Source of the DNA: Paenisporosarcina quisquiliarum
GTDB lineage: Bacteria > Bacillota > Bacilli > Bacillales_A > Planococcaceae
Direction: 5' to 3'
Assembly: GCF_027563315.1 (NCBI RefSeq)
Contig: NZ_JAMKBJ010000016.1
Coordinates: forward strand, 1-64,000
Length of the DNA stretch: 64,000 bases
This document shows, piece by piece, positions 1 through 8,648 of this stretch. The notes under the pieces are model-generated. The model saw only the letters and a program-made list of their open reading frames with translations, was not told where the DNA came from and ran no database searches. How positions within the stretch are numbered: position 1 is the first letter of the stretch; each line of letters begins with the position of its first letter. The position numbers were made by a program, and so were the translations under genes.

Positions 1-260
1 GGGCGAACGGTTTAGTTGACGGGGTCTAGCCCCACGGGCAGATACGTTCTACCCTGGCTACTGATATAATAAAACTATATAAAAAATGGTCAACCAGAAA
101 TATCTGGCTGACCTTATAATACGAACGGGGCAGGTTAGTTGAAGAAGCGTAGTGTGGTCGAACTGTGCTAAAACATTCAATAAAATAAAGGATTTTAATA
201 AAGGATTTTTATATAAGATTAGAGAAATATACAGAGTCAAATTTACTATAGGAGGAACAG

Positions 261-629
261 ATGAGTAATTCTCTATTCAATGGTATCCATTATTTTAGAA
301 TTCCAGTTGTCGATCTCAGTGAATCAATTGCATGGTATTCAGAATGTTTAAGGTTCAAATTAAGATTTAACAGAGATGACTTAGCTGTTTTTGAGTTTGA
401 AACAGGCCCATTATTAGTATTAGTAGAAGCAGATAAGAATTCCCGTGGTCACTTTCTCAAAAGTGGTCAAGCAGAATTTTCTGTTGGTTTCACAACTCCA
501 AATATTAATGAACTCTACGAATATTTAGTAAGTCAAGATGTAAAAGTAGAATCCATACAAGAAGATGAAGGGCATCAGTTTTTTTACTTTTATGACCCAA
601 ACGGAAACAAACTTCAAGTACATAACTAA
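261..629 (+). CDS. VOC (glyoxalase/bleomycin-resistance fold) family protein
   Basis: A 122-aa single-domain protein of the vicinal oxygen chelate fold. The N-terminus (GIHYFRIPVVDLSESIAWY) is the usual first beta-alpha unit, and the C-terminus (FFYFYDPNGNKLQVHN) is the typical last strand with the DPxGN turn and a late polar residue. Length fits a one-module VOC protein that would dimerise. The substrate cannot be predicted; members include lyases, dioxygenases and antibiotic-binding proteins. A strong ribosome site (ggagga) lies just upstream of the ATG. The gene stands alone and is followed after about 130 bp by a strong hairpin terminator. Confidence 0.85.
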   Translation: MSNSLFNGIHYFRIPVVDLSESIAWYSECLRFKLRFNRDDLAVFEFETGPLLVLVEADKNSRGHFLKSGQAEFSVGFTTPNINELYEYLVSQDVKVESIQEDEGHQFFYFYDPNGNKLQVHN

Positions 630-760
630 TTTTTAATTTATAATTTTGGCTGCTGTAATATGAGCAACTTTTTTGTGGTAACTATTTTATTACATAACAT
701 AAGTCAACACTACAATAAGTCTTGTTCAAATAACGAGGGCTTTAGTAAAATAAGACATTC

Positions 761-803
761 AAATAAATGCACTTGGAGATACATTCCAAGTGCATTTATT
801 TTT
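761..803 (+). terminator. Rho-independent terminator, probably bidirectional
   Basis: A 17-bp perfect stem (arms 761-777 and 785-801) with a 7-nt loop and T-rich tail. It lies between the VOC gene and the convergent monooxygenase gene and can serve both. The rest of 630-908 shows no gene. Confidence 0.85.
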
Positions 804-848
804 ACATAATCAATCTATAACTTTAACATAGCCTTATTTTTTTCTTTT

Positions 849-884
849 TGTACTCTATGCCTTTCTTGTACTCTATGCCTTTCC
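849..884. repeat. Tandem 18-bp duplication
   Basis: Two adjacent 18-bp copies (849-866 and 867-884) of tgtactctatgcctttc plus one base, differing only in the last base. They lie just beyond the 3' end of the monooxygenase gene. Likely a replication-slippage product without function. Confidence 0.7.
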
Positions 885-908
885 ACAAATGGAATGGAAC
901 CCATCAGC

Positions 909-1958
909 TTATTGCGTTGCTTCCCACTTCGCGACTTCTTCCCGAACAATTGGTGCCACTTCTTTCCCGAACAGTTCAATGGCATTCATTACATCGGCAT
1001 GTGGCATTGTTCCAACAGGTACGTGCAGCATAAACCGTGTGATGCCTACGTTTTTGCGCAGGTGAATAATCTTTTGGGCAACGGTTTCCGAATCCCCTAC
1101 ATACAATGCCCCTTTAAAACTTCGAGCTGCATCAAATGCCGCACGGTCGTAATGACCCCAGCCTCTCTCCCGTCCAAGGACGTTCATGACTTGCTGGGTC
1201 GGTGGGAAAAATTTATCTGCAGCTGTCTCATTATCGGCTGCAATGAACCCGTGTGAATGGGACGCAATCGGTAATTTGGATACGTCATGACCTGCCTTAG
1301 CCGCCGCTTTCTTATAGAGCTCAACAAGTGGGGCAAACTGCAAGGGGCGTCCTCCTATTATTGCCAAAACCAGCGGCAGCCCCAATAGTCCTGCGCGGAC
1401 GACCGATTCACTATTACCCCCGCTTCCAATCCATATAGGCAAAGGTTCTTGAACAGGACGCGGATATATTCCCACATTATGAATGGCAGGACGATGCTTT
1501 CCAGACCAGGTTACGAATTCGGACTTCTGCAATTTCAGCAGCAAGTCCAACTTTTCTTCAAACAGTTCGTTATAGTCCTCTAAATCATAGCCAAACAGCG
1601 GAAAGGATTCGATAAAAGACCCCCGTCCAGCCATAATTTCCGCACGCCCATTCGATATGCCGTCAAGCGTTGCAAAATCTTGAAATACACGCACTGGATC
1701 TGCAGAGGAAAGTACCGTTACGGCGCTCGTCAGTCTGATCCGCTTTGTCTGTGAAGCGGCGGCTGCCAACACGACGGCTGGAGAAGATGCCGCAAAATCA
1801 TGACGATGATGCTCCCCTACCCCAAACACATCCAAGCCCACTTGATCGGCAAGCACAATTTCTTCCACGACTTCCCGCAGGCGTTGTGCATGGCTGATTA
1901 CTTCACCCGTTTTGATATCAGGTGTGGTTTCTACAAAAGTGCTGATTCCTATCTCCAT
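909..1958 (-). CDS. LLM-class flavin-dependent oxidoreductase (luciferase-like)
   Basis: A 349-aa protein of the bacterial luciferase-like monooxygenase superfamily, expected to form a TIM barrel using reduced FMN (or F420 in some relatives). The family pattern is clear: a GISTFVETTP start, the GVGEHHRHDFAASSPAVVLAAAA segment, and TSAVTVLSSADPVRVFQDFATLD followed by GRAEIMAGRGSF. The C-terminal half carries the PLPIWIGSGG motif seen in this family. The start is supported by an aggagg-type site at 1966-1972. It is a monocistronic unit. Substrate unknown; similar proteins are often annotated as alkanal monooxygenase-like. Confidence 0.9.
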   Translation of the reverse strand: MEIGISTFVETTPDIKTGEVISHAQRLREVVEEIVLADQVGLDVFGVGEHHRHDFAASSPAVVLAAAASQTKRIRLTSAVTVLSSADPVRVFQDFATLDGISNGRAEIMAGRGSFIESFPLFGYDLEDYNELFEEKLDLLLKLQKSEFVTWSGKHRPAIHNVGIYPRPVQEPLPIWIGSGGNSESVVRAGLLGLPLVLAIIGGRPLQFAPLVELYKKAAAKAGHDVSKLPIASHSHGFIAADNETAADKFFPPTQQVMNVLGRERGWGHYDRAAFDAARSFKGALYVGDSETVAQKIIHLRKNVGITRFMLHVPVGTMPHADVMNAIELFGKEVAPIVREEVAKWEATQ

Positions 1959-2231
1959 TTTTAAATCCTCCTATGTAATCATCCGTTTTCTCAGATATTT
2001 TTATTTTCTTTAATATACTTCATTTTCGAGATATTTACCTTTCGAAGGATTTCTGAAGTTTGTGGATGGAGGAAATGGTATTTTTGCTAACTTTGTAGAG
2101 AAAACCTATCCTCGTGAATTTTTTTGTAAAAGTTATGGCCGATTACTTGTGGGGAATTTGAGCACTTATTGAAAACAGAGTGTCCCTATACATCAGCAGA
2201 ACACTACTATATAGTAAAATCAGGTGATGAT

Positions 2232-3005
2232 ATGAAAACAAACATTTACGTAAACACTGAAAAGTTAATTGCAGGGATGACCTTGAAAGATGGAGACGAA
2301 TTGGAGCACAACAATATGGCTCTCCACGCCTGTCAAACTACGGCTGACATAGTGGAAAACCGTAAAAAATTAGCTGCTTACTTAACCTGTAATTTGGATG
2401 ATTTCGTTTGTGCCACTCAAACACATAGCTCGAATTTCCACCAAGTAACGCTTGAAGATAAAGGGCGAGGCGCCGAGCAGGTTGATACCGCCATTGCAGA
2501 TACAGATGCCCTGTATACGTATGAGCCTAATATCTTGTTAAGTAGCTTCACAGCCGATTGTGTCCCAGTGATTTTTCACAATGATGAGACTGGCCTTATT
2601 GGCGTAATACACTCGGGCTGGCAAGGTACCGTCAAAGAAATAACTTTAAAACTTTTTGAGCATTTAACACAGGTGGAAAACTGCAATCCGCATGATTTAC
2701 ATGTCCATATTGGTCCAGCACTAAGCCAGGAAAAGTTTGAAGTCGATGAAGACGTGTATTTAAAATTCAAATACCTCGGCTATGCTGATGATTTCATGTA
2801 TTTCAACGAAAATACCAATAAGTATCACATTGATAATCAGTTAACGGTGAAAAGGCAATGTGAACTGGCAGGCATCCCATCTGAGCAAATTACCATGGAC
2901 CGAATGTGCACATTTGTAAGTCCAGATGGATTCTCCTATCGCCAAGATAGACAGAGCGGTCGTCATTTGAGTTTTATTATGAGAAAAGCGACTGACCTGG
3001 AATAA
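2232..3005 (+). CDS. pgeF: PgeF/YfiH-type (YlmD-like) multicopper-fold protein
   Basis: A 257-aa protein of the YfiH/LACC1 family, known as peptidoglycan editing factor or purine nucleoside phosphorylase-type enzymes. The zinc-site signatures are visible: TQTHS, ADCVPVIFHN, GVIHSGWQGT and the late CTF. I chose the ATG at 2232 because aggtgatga sits just before it; the frame is open back to a TTG at 2169 but that start has no ribosome site. The gene is isolated rather than in the division cluster where ylmD usually lies, so it could be a second copy. Assignment to family is firm; the physiological substrate is not. Confidence 0.85.
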   Translation: MKTNIYVNTEKLIAGMTLKDGDELEHNNMALHACQTTADIVENRKKLAAYLTCNLDDFVCATQTHSSNFHQVTLEDKGRGAEQVDTAIADTDALYTYEPNILLSSFTADCVPVIFHNDETGLIGVIHSGWQGTVKEITLKLFEHLTQVENCNPHDLHVHIGPALSQEKFEVDEDVYLKFKYLGYADDFMYFNENTNKYHIDNQLTVKRQCELAGIPSEQITMDRMCTFVSPDGFSYRQDRQSGRHLSFIMRKATDLE

Positions 3006-3030
3006 TATACGAATAACAGAATAGACTTTA

Positions 3031-3064
3031 AAAGCACATCAAACTAAACGTTGATGTGCTTTTT
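3031..3064 (+). terminator. Rho-independent terminator after the PgeF-like gene
   Basis: A 12-bp stem (3031-3042 with 3051-3062), 8-nt loop and a T tract. Confidence 0.85.
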
Positions 3065-3180
3065 GGTTAAGGAGCGCCATTGCTTCATGCTCCGATATCT
3101 TTGACAACGTATATACAATTCACATCCCGCTAAGCGGATGCATAGCATAAGAGATAATTCCTAGCGATGGAGGTACAAGA

Positions 3181-3672
3181 TTGGTCAATTTTTTTTCTTT
3201 CCGGGGAACGGTTACGGAAATTAGTGATTTTATAATAGGTGCGAACGGTGAAGGGGAAGGTTGCTATACGTTGATGTCGGTTGACAATGGCGCGGGAGCT
3301 TCAGTTAATTTTGTAGTTTCACCCTCCACTTACTTTGTAAACCAGGAGATGGTTTCTGTTGGTGACACAATAACTGGATACTATGATGGAGATGCTCCAG
3401 TTCCTCTTATTTACCCGCCGCAATATCGGGCACTTATCGTGGTGAAAGACGATCCTTATCAAAACATCAAAGTGGACTACTTTAATAACCAATTGGTCAG
3501 CCGAGATGGGCAATTACAATTAAATCTTTCCCCTTTCACTCCGATTTCATTGAGAAATGGGCAACCCTTCACTAAAAGTATTGCGAATCGAAACCTAATC
3601 GTTAGCTACGGTCCCACTACGAGAAGTATCCCCGCGCAGACAACGCCCTATTGGGTTATTGTTTGGTGTTAA
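3181..3672 (+). CDS. Conserved hypothetical protein, TTG start
   Basis: A 163-aa protein that I do not assign to a named family. The TTG start at 3181 is supported by ggagg about 8 nt upstream. It has no membrane segment or signal peptide. The sequence is rich in beta-prone residues: an N-terminal FRGTVTEISDFI strand pair resembles an OB-fold-like start, followed by a conserved-looking stretch with YYDGDAPVPLIYPPQYRAL, and a C-terminal region ending IPAQTTPYWVIVWC. I recall similar uncharacterised proteins from Bacillus and Clostridia but no function. The stop codon overlaps its own terminator, so it is a one-gene unit. Confidence 0.7.
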   Translation: MVNFFSFRGTVTEISDFIIGANGEGEGCYTLMSVDNGAGASVNFVVSPSTYFVNQEMVSVGDTITGYYDGDAPVPLIYPPQYRALIVVKDDPYQNIKVDYFNNQLVSRDGQLQLNLSPFTPISLRNGQPFTKSIANRNLIVSYGPTTRSIPAQTTPYWVIVWC

Positions 3673-3698
3673 AAAAACCGCTTCTGCGGTTTTTTTTT
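3671..3698 (+). terminator. Rho-independent terminator overlapping the stop codon
   Basis: The stem aaaaaccgc/gcggttttt with a 4-nt loop is followed by an uninterrupted T tract and begins in the stop codon of the preceding gene. Confidence 0.85.
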
Positions 3699-3747
3699 GG
3701 TTTATTTCTGACATGGCTTCTTTTGGTTTTAAGGTAAAGGAATCTTC

Positions 3748-4326
3748 CTACACTCCGAAACGCCACAAATCATATAAATCAGCTAACGATAACCGAGCTA
3801 TTTCTTTAAAACCTTTGCCTTGTCCTAAAGGCTTAACAACTATTGTTTCCATGTCTGAAATTTGTCCCAAACCAATTCCTTTTGGAAAACTGTGAGCGAT
3901 AATAACCTTATTCCTTCCCTCTTCTGGTTGAATTTCTAACAGTGACTGAAGATTATCTAATGTTCTTTTTCTTTCCTCACTTACTAGATTTCCACTCAAC
4001 TTATATATCTCAACCCAGAAGGGATCTGCTTTAACATTCCCACTTCCGAACGCCAACTGTACGGTTTCTATCGTTCTACAAAAAGGACTTGTGATAATAG
4101 GATAACTAATAGGTATTCTCATATACCGAAGAATTTCTCCATAGTAAATAGCCTGGCTTCTCCCCATTTCAGAAAGATTTCTTTGGGTAAAACAATTTTG
4201 GAAATTCAAATTTGGTTGATCTTCTCCAACCGTTGCCTCACCGTGTCTTACATAAAATATAAATCCACCGTCTCTCAGGGAATCAAGCAATGACTTTGAA
4301 TTTTCCAGACCATCTTCTCCTTCCAT
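3748..4326 (-). CDS. Histidine phosphatase superfamily protein
   Basis: A 192-aa branch-2-like phosphoglycerate-mutase-fold protein. The catalytic RHGE is at residues 27-30 and the second catalytic His (IIAHS) at 145. The conserved LSEMGRSQA and TSPFCRTIETVQ segments fit a phosphohistidine phosphatase. The only usable ATG (4326) has no visible Shine-Dalgarno site, and an in-frame stop lies four codons upstream, so the N-terminus may be eroded or poorly expressed. The C-terminus is complete. Substrate unknown. Confidence 0.8.
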   Translation of the reverse strand: MEGEDGLENSKSLLDSLRDGGFIFYVRHGEATVGEDQPNLNFQNCFTQRNLSEMGRSQAIYYGEILRYMRIPISYPIITSPFCRTIETVQLAFGSGNVKADPFWVEIYKLSGNLVSEERKRTLDNLQSLLEIQPEEGRNKVIIAHSFPKGIGLGQISDMETIVVKPLGQGKGFKEIARLSLADLYDLWRFGV

Positions 4327-4339
4327 GTAACGCTTTTAG

Positions 4340-4441
4340 ATTACTGATTATGTAAGTGATGAATTATGGCGTGTTCATTATATTACTCCGAGAAATAAGG
4401 AATTAGAATTTGAAAAAGATATCGAATCAATCTCGGAATAG
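4340..4441 (+). pseudogene. Possible C-terminal remnant of an unidentified gene
   Basis: A 33-codon open frame with no start codon and no ribosome site, encoding a protein-like sequence that contains YVSDELWRVHYITPRN and ends in an acidic stretch. It is preceded directly by a stop codon. Composition looks like the tail of a soluble protein, but I cannot identify it, and chance is a fair alternative. Confidence 0.25.
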
Positions 4442-4538
4442 CAATCTGACCCCTACATTTTGCGTTAAACTGATACTTTTAAATATGCCAGTCCTTTGCT
4501 AATGTTATCAATGAAATTAAAAAGCGAGGATGGTTTTT

Positions 4539-5087
4539 ATGCAAAAAGCACAAGCACAGAGTTATACAGGTTCACGAACACAAACATTTAGTTTGATTCT
4601 AACATCCATGTTAATTGCACTCGTATTCGTTGCTACGCTCTTATTGAATATTAAACTACCGATTACGGCAAATGGCGGTTTAGTTCATCTAGGAACAGCT
4701 ATGCTATTCATTGCGGCCTTCTTATTTGGTCCTAAAAAAGCAGCTATTGCTGGGGCTGTTGGGATGGGGCTATTCGACTTATATGCTGGTTGGACGTTAT
4801 GGGCACCTTTCACCATTGTGGCTCGTGGTTTACAAGGATACATTGTTGGAAAAATTGCCTGGTCAAATGGACGAAATGGTACGAGTGTTGCTTTCAATCT
4901 ACTTGGGGTAATCATTTCTGTTCCTGTGATGTTAGCCGTATATTACCTTTGCGAAGGGGTTCTTTACGGTAACTGGATTGCACCAGTGGCCTCTATTCCT
5001 GGAAATCTCGTGCAAAATGTTGTGGGGATTATTGTAGCTATTCCTGTTTGTGTGGCTTTGAAAAAGATTTCTTTTTTTAAGAAGTAA
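4539..5087 (+). CDS. ECF transporter S component (substrate-binding membrane subunit)
   Basis: A 182-aa integral membrane protein with about six hydrophobic segments, belonging to the S-component family of energy-coupling factor transporters. The RTQTFSLILTSMLIAL start and the internal HLGTAMLFIAAFLFGPKKAAIAGAVG segment are typical of the HmpT/PdxU-like group, so a vitamin precursor (hydroxymethylpyrimidine or pyridoxine class) is a reasonable guess. I chose the ATG at 4539 because the gcgagga site fits it; the ATG at 4530 overlaps that site. It would depend on an EcfA/T module encoded elsewhere. No riboswitch is recognisable upstream. Confidence 0.85.
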   Translation: MQKAQAQSYTGSRTQTFSLILTSMLIALVFVATLLLNIKLPITANGGLVHLGTAMLFIAAFLFGPKKAAIAGAVGMGLFDLYAGWTLWAPFTIVARGLQGYIVGKIAWSNGRNGTSVAFNLLGVIISVPVMLAVYYLCEGVLYGNWIAPVASIPGNLVQNVVGIIVAIPVCVALKKISFFKK

Positions 5088-5112
5088 AGTTCCGCTCATT
5101 TTCAATCAAAAA

Positions 5113-5155
5113 AAGAAGGAGAACGCTACGTATATGCGTTCTCCTTCTTCTTTTT
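5113..5155 (+). terminator. Rho-independent terminator after the ECF S-component gene
   Basis: A stem of about 14 bp (5113-5126 with 5136-5149), loop tacgtatat and a T-rich tail. Confidence 0.85.
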
Positions 5156-5194
5156 CATTAAAGTTTAGTTTAAGATCCACCATAGCCTATTATT

Positions 5195-5231
5195 GAGAAA
5201 AAGAACCTTCAATCTAAGATCGAAGGTTCTA
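5195..5231 (-). terminator. Rho-independent terminator of mqo
   Basis: Arms at 5202-5210 and 5222-5230 (agaaccttc/gaaggttct); on the minus strand the stem is followed by TTTTTCTC. A very similar hairpin occurs at 12867-12905. Confidence 0.8.
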
Positions 5232-5239
5232 AGTATGTT

Positions 5240-6796
5240 TTAAGCCTCTGTTTTTTCAATCACTTCTTCATATTCCCCAACTTCTATATCCAAAATCTCT
5301 GCAGACTCGTTAATTTCGTTTAGTCGAAGAATTTCATTTGTTGAAGCAGTAATTTCGTCCAGTAGCTCTGGATTTTCTATTAATGAAACGCCATAAGAAG
5401 GAATCATTTCTTTAATTTTCGGTTCCCACTCTTGGAAACGTTGTGGGAAGCATTTTTCAAGTACCTCAAGCATAACGGGAACCGCTGTAGACGCACCTGG
5501 AGAAGCTCCTAATAAGGCAGCTATAGAGCCATCAGCGGCAGTAATAACTTCCGTACCAAATTGAAGCGTTCCTTTGCCACCAGCTTCAGTATCTTTTATT
5601 ACTTGCACACGTTGACCCGCTACCACTGTATCCCAATCGTCGAGTTTGGCGTTCGGAATAAACTCGCGTAACTCCTCAATGCGCTTTTCTTTGGACAACA
5701 TTACTTGTTGGATCAGGTATTTTGTCAATGACATCTCTTTTGCACCTGCTGCCAACATCGTAAGGACATTGTCCGGTTTTACTGAGGTAATCAAGTCAAG
5801 ATTTGAACCTGTTTTCAGGAATTTTGGTGAGAAGCCAGCAAACGGACCGAAAAGCAATGATTTTTTATTATCGATATAACGTGTATCCAGATGCGGAACT
5901 GACATTGGTGGAGCACCAACTTTAGCTTTTCCGTATACTTTGGCATGATGCTGCGCAACAACCTCTGGATTATTACACACTAAAAATAAACCGCTTACCG
6001 GGAATCCGCCAATATTTTTCCCTTCAGGAATACCGGATTTTTGCAGTAAATGCACGCTTCCACCTCCGCCTCCGATAAAGACGAATTTTGCTTTATGGTG
6101 TTCTACGATGCCACTGTAGACATTACGCACTTTTAATTCCCAAGAACCATCGCCATTCTGGTACAAATTATCAACATTATGGTTATATTTAATGCGAACA
6201 TCCTTATTCAGTAAATGATCAAACATCATACGCGTTAAAGCACCAAAGTTAACATCCGTTCCTGAGTCGATTTTTGTTGCCGCGATCGCTTCCTTGGATG
6301 GACGGTCTTGCATAATAAGCGGAATCCATTCCATCAGTTTTGCTGGATCATCAGAATATTCCATCCCTTGGAACAGCGGATTTTTTGAGAGCGCTTTAAA
6401 ACGTTTCTTTAAGAACTCCACGTTTTGCTCCCCTTGTACCATACTCATATGAGGCAAAGGCATGATAAAGTCTTCCGGATTACTAATCAGTCCGTTCTTT
6501 ACAAGGTGTGACCAAAACTGCGTTGACAAGCGGAACTGTTCATTAATTTTAATCGCTTTACTAATATCTATTGAACCATCAGGTTTTTCATTTGTATAGT
6601 TAAGCTCACAAAGAGCGGCATGGCCTGTTCCTGCATTATTCCATTCGTTCGAGCTTTCTTCACCTGCATTATCGAGCTTTTCAAACACTGTAATTTTCAA
6701 TTCAGGTGCTAATTCTTTCAAAAGTGTCCCTAAAGTCGCACTCATGACTCCGGCACCAATTAAGATAACGTCTGTATTAGTTTCTCTAATGCTCAT
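5240..6796 (-). CDS. mqo: Malate:quinone oxidoreductase
   Basis: A 518-aa FAD-dependent, membrane-associated dehydrogenase that oxidises malate to oxaloacetate and passes electrons to quinone. The N-terminal dinucleotide-binding motif ([14 protein letters not shown]) and the family segment [19 protein letters not shown] are present, as are [14 protein letters not shown] and the C-terminal [19 protein letters not shown]. The ATG at 6796 starts nine residues before that motif and has aagg upstream at a good distance; an in-frame ATG at 6805 is an alternative. It is a single-gene unit with its own terminator. The upstream 316 bp (6806-7121) contain only the terminator of the next gene. Confidence 0.97.
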   Translation of the reverse strand: MSIRETNTDVILIGAGVMSATLGTLLKELAPELKITVFEKLDNAGEESSNEWNNAGTGHAALCELNYTNEKPDGSIDISKAIKINEQFRLSTQFWSHLVKNGLISNPEDFIMPLPHMSMVQGEQNVEFLKKRFKALSKNPLFQGMEYSDDPAKLMEWIPLIMQDRPSKEAIAATKIDSGTDVNFGALTRMMFDHLLNKDVRIKYNHNVDNLYQNGDGSWELKVRNVYSGIVEHHKAKFVFIGGGGGSVHLLQKSGIPEGKNIGGFPVSGLFLVCNNPEVVAQHHAKVYGKAKVGAPPMSVPHLDTRYIDNKKSLLFGPFAGFSPKFLKTGSNLDLITSVKPDNVLTMLAAGAKEMSLTKYLIQQVMLSKEKRIEELREFIPNAKLDDWDTVVAGQRVQVIKDTEAGGKGTLQFGTEVITAADGSIAALLGASPGASTAVPVMLEVLEKCFPQRFQEWEPKIKEMIPSYGVSLIENPELLDEITASTNEILRLNEINESAEILDIEVGEYEEVIEKTEA

Positions 6797-7015
6797 TTTT
6801 ACCATCCTTATACCTTAAATTGCAGAAAGAATGTAGGCACTTCTGTTAGAAGTTAAGACCAGGCAAGACCTAGTCACACACCTTTTCTGTTTTAATCATA
6901 TCCATATCAAGTGTAATACAATAATTTAAACATTAAAACATCTACTATTCCCTAATAAGTATAAGCTATTTATAGGAAGATAAAAAGGGAGATGTCCTTA
7001 TATACTCTCTTGGAA

Positions 7016-7068
7016 CACAGAAAAAACCAAAGCTTCATCCTTCTGAAGGAAGGCTAAAGCTTTGGTTT
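7016..7068 (-). terminator. Rho-independent terminator of the LURP-one gene
   Basis: A 12-bp perfect stem (7024-7035 with 7057-7068); on the minus strand it is followed by GGTTTTTTCT. Confidence 0.85.
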
Positions 7069-7121
7069 GCAGATTCTTGTTATTAGGTACTCCATGACTA
7101 GTCTAATTACGGTTAGTTACT

Positions 7122-7619
7122 TTACGTTATAGCTGCTGAGGATGCAGCTGCTTGATCAGCCTTCACACAGTCGATTGCGACAACGAGTGCAATCATGATG
7201 GTTTCCATCTCTTCATTTAATATTTGAACTTGATAACTATCGCCCCAAGTGAACCACTCCTTGCTCACTTTACCGATAACTTCCCCGTGCTGTAACACCT
7301 GAAAATCCATCTCCCACCAGTTTCCATGTACGTCAATACCTGCCGCATCAATCGTATAGCGTGCTTTTAAGAAGGAAAACTCCTTCTTAATTGTTAACAC
7401 CTCTTGACCATTCACTTCAACAAAAAACTTAGGTAAAAAACTGAACACCTTTTTCGTAATGAGGGCCACTTCTTGTCTAGCTGTATTCATAATAGAGAAA
7501 GTCTTTGGCACTTGCATAAAACTGCCTTCCACATAATAAACATCCTTCTCCTGCTGATCTTTTACCGTAAATTTACCACTTAGACTAAATACTTTTTGCT
7601 TTATGTAAAATTGCTTCAT
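7122..7619 (-). CDS. LURP-one-related (YxjI-like, tubby-fold) protein
   Basis: A 165-aa protein resembling B. subtilis YxjI and plant LURP-one proteins, which share a phospholipid-scramblase/tubby C-terminal-like 12-stranded barrel. Support comes from the repeated aromatic-basic strands (FYIKQKVFSLSGKFTVKD, VALITKKVFSFLPKFFVEV, LTIKKEFSFLKARYTI) and the late IALVVAIDCV helix, which would fill the barrel. An aggaggg site lies directly upstream. Function in bacteria is not established. Confidence 0.85.
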   Translation of the reverse strand: MKQFYIKQKVFSLSGKFTVKDQQEKDVYYVEGSFMQVPKTFSIMNTARQEVALITKKVFSFLPKFFVEVNGQEVLTIKKEFSFLKARYTIDAAGIDVHGNWWEMDFQVLQHGEVIGKVSKEWFTWGDSYQVQILNEEMETIMIALVVAIDCVKADQAAASSAAIT

Positions 7620-7911
7620 CCTATCCCTCCTATATTCTGAAGATCGAAATTTAACCTTATTTAATATTCAACACATTCCATAAAAATGCCTTCTTAATAG
7701 AAATATGACACCTAGCCTTATACAATACCAATTTATAAAAACCACTTATTAGACGTTTTCATTCTTTTCGTTTCTAAAAAATTATTAATTATTAGGTTAT
7801 AAAACTAAGTCAAGATTAATGTACTCGCATACTCATATTGACAGTGGTTATTTTTTTTTATGAAAAGGGTTGGGTACTTTTTTAGCTAAGTATTTAGAAA
7901 GGGCGATTAAA

Positions 7912-8511
7912 ATGATGCATCCAGATACAGAAATTCGATATGTAAGTAAGGAAATTGGCGTTGGTGTGTTCGCAACAAAGTTAATCCCAAAAGGAACCAT
8001 TGTTTGGATTAAAGATGATTTGGATACGATTCTTGATGAAGCATATATTGAGAGTCTTGATGATATCCGAAAAGATTATGTATATAAATACGCCTATGAA
8101 GATGATGACGGCAAATTCGTTCTTTGCTGGGATCATGCAAGGTATTTAAATCACAGCTTCAATCCAAATTGTGTAGATACAGCATATGATTTTGAGTTAG
8201 CTGCGCGGGACATTCAACCTGGAGAACAATTAACAGCCGATTATGGCGCAATGGGTGATGATGAAGAGTTTGAATGTATATCTGAAGAAGGTTCATCTCG
8301 AACAAAAGTGACTGCAGACGACTACTTAATTTATTATGCAGAGTGGGATGAGATGGCAATCGAGGCGTTCAAGTATTTCAAGGTTGTGGAACAACCGCTA
8401 AGACATTTAATAAACACGCAATATATTGATAAAGTTAATGCGATTGCTGATGGAACAGAACCACTAGATTCCATCCTTACTATATTTGAAGATAGCGAAG
8501 GTGAAAAATAA
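7912..8511 (+). CDS. SET-domain protein (putative lysine methyltransferase)
   Basis: A 199-aa protein carrying a compact SET domain in its first 120 residues: IGVGVFATKLIPKGTIVW (N-SET strand), the YLNHSFNPNC substrate/AdoMet-pocket motif, and LAARDIQPGEQLTADYG. These are the hallmark features of SET methyltransferases that use S-adenosylmethionine. Bacterial members are scattered and their targets are mostly unknown. The start at 7912 is set by gaaaggg eight bases upstream; an upstream TTG frame at 7870 lacks a site. The C-terminal 80 residues are a helical, acidic extension. Confidence 0.85.
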   Translation: MMHPDTEIRYVSKEIGVGVFATKLIPKGTIVWIKDDLDTILDEAYIESLDDIRKDYVYKYAYEDDDGKFVLCWDHARYLNHSFNPNCVDTAYDFELAARDIQPGEQLTADYGAMGDDEEFECISEEGSSRTKVTADDYLIYYAEWDEMAIEAFKYFKVVEQPLRHLINTQYIDKVNAIADGTEPLDSILTIFEDSEGEK

Positions 8512-8585
8512 ATTTTAAAGTTTGCAAAGAATATAACCAGAGCTCCAAATAAGAAAGTACCGTTCATATAAAAGACGTTGAAATT

Positions 8586-8625
8586 ATAAAAACCCCGAAC
8601 GTTTTATTGAAACGTTCGGGGTGAT
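8586..8625 (-). terminator. Rho-independent terminator of the MFS gene
   Basis: A 12-bp stem (8593-8604 with 8610-8621), loop of 5 nt; minus-strand tail GGTTTTTATAA. Confidence 0.85.
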
Positions 8626-8648
8626 ACTTTTGCAATAGAATATAAAAG

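Noticed and set aside
1-240. Imperfect hairpin at about 82-113 and a small minus-strand open frame
   Set aside because: No ribosome site, no protein-like sequence and no gene that the hairpin would terminate; the edge of the window prevents interpretation.
894-1256. Plus-strand open frame of 120 codons
   Set aside because: Fully antisense to the well-supported flavin monooxygenase gene; low-complexity shadow frame.
3659-3895. Plus-strand open frame after the 163-aa gene
   Set aside because: It runs through the terminator hairpin and is antisense to the histidine phosphatase gene.
4442-4538. Possible vitamin riboswitch upstream of the ECF S component
   Set aside because: The short leader has no TPP-box (CUGAGA) or other aptamer signature I know, and is too short for most classes.
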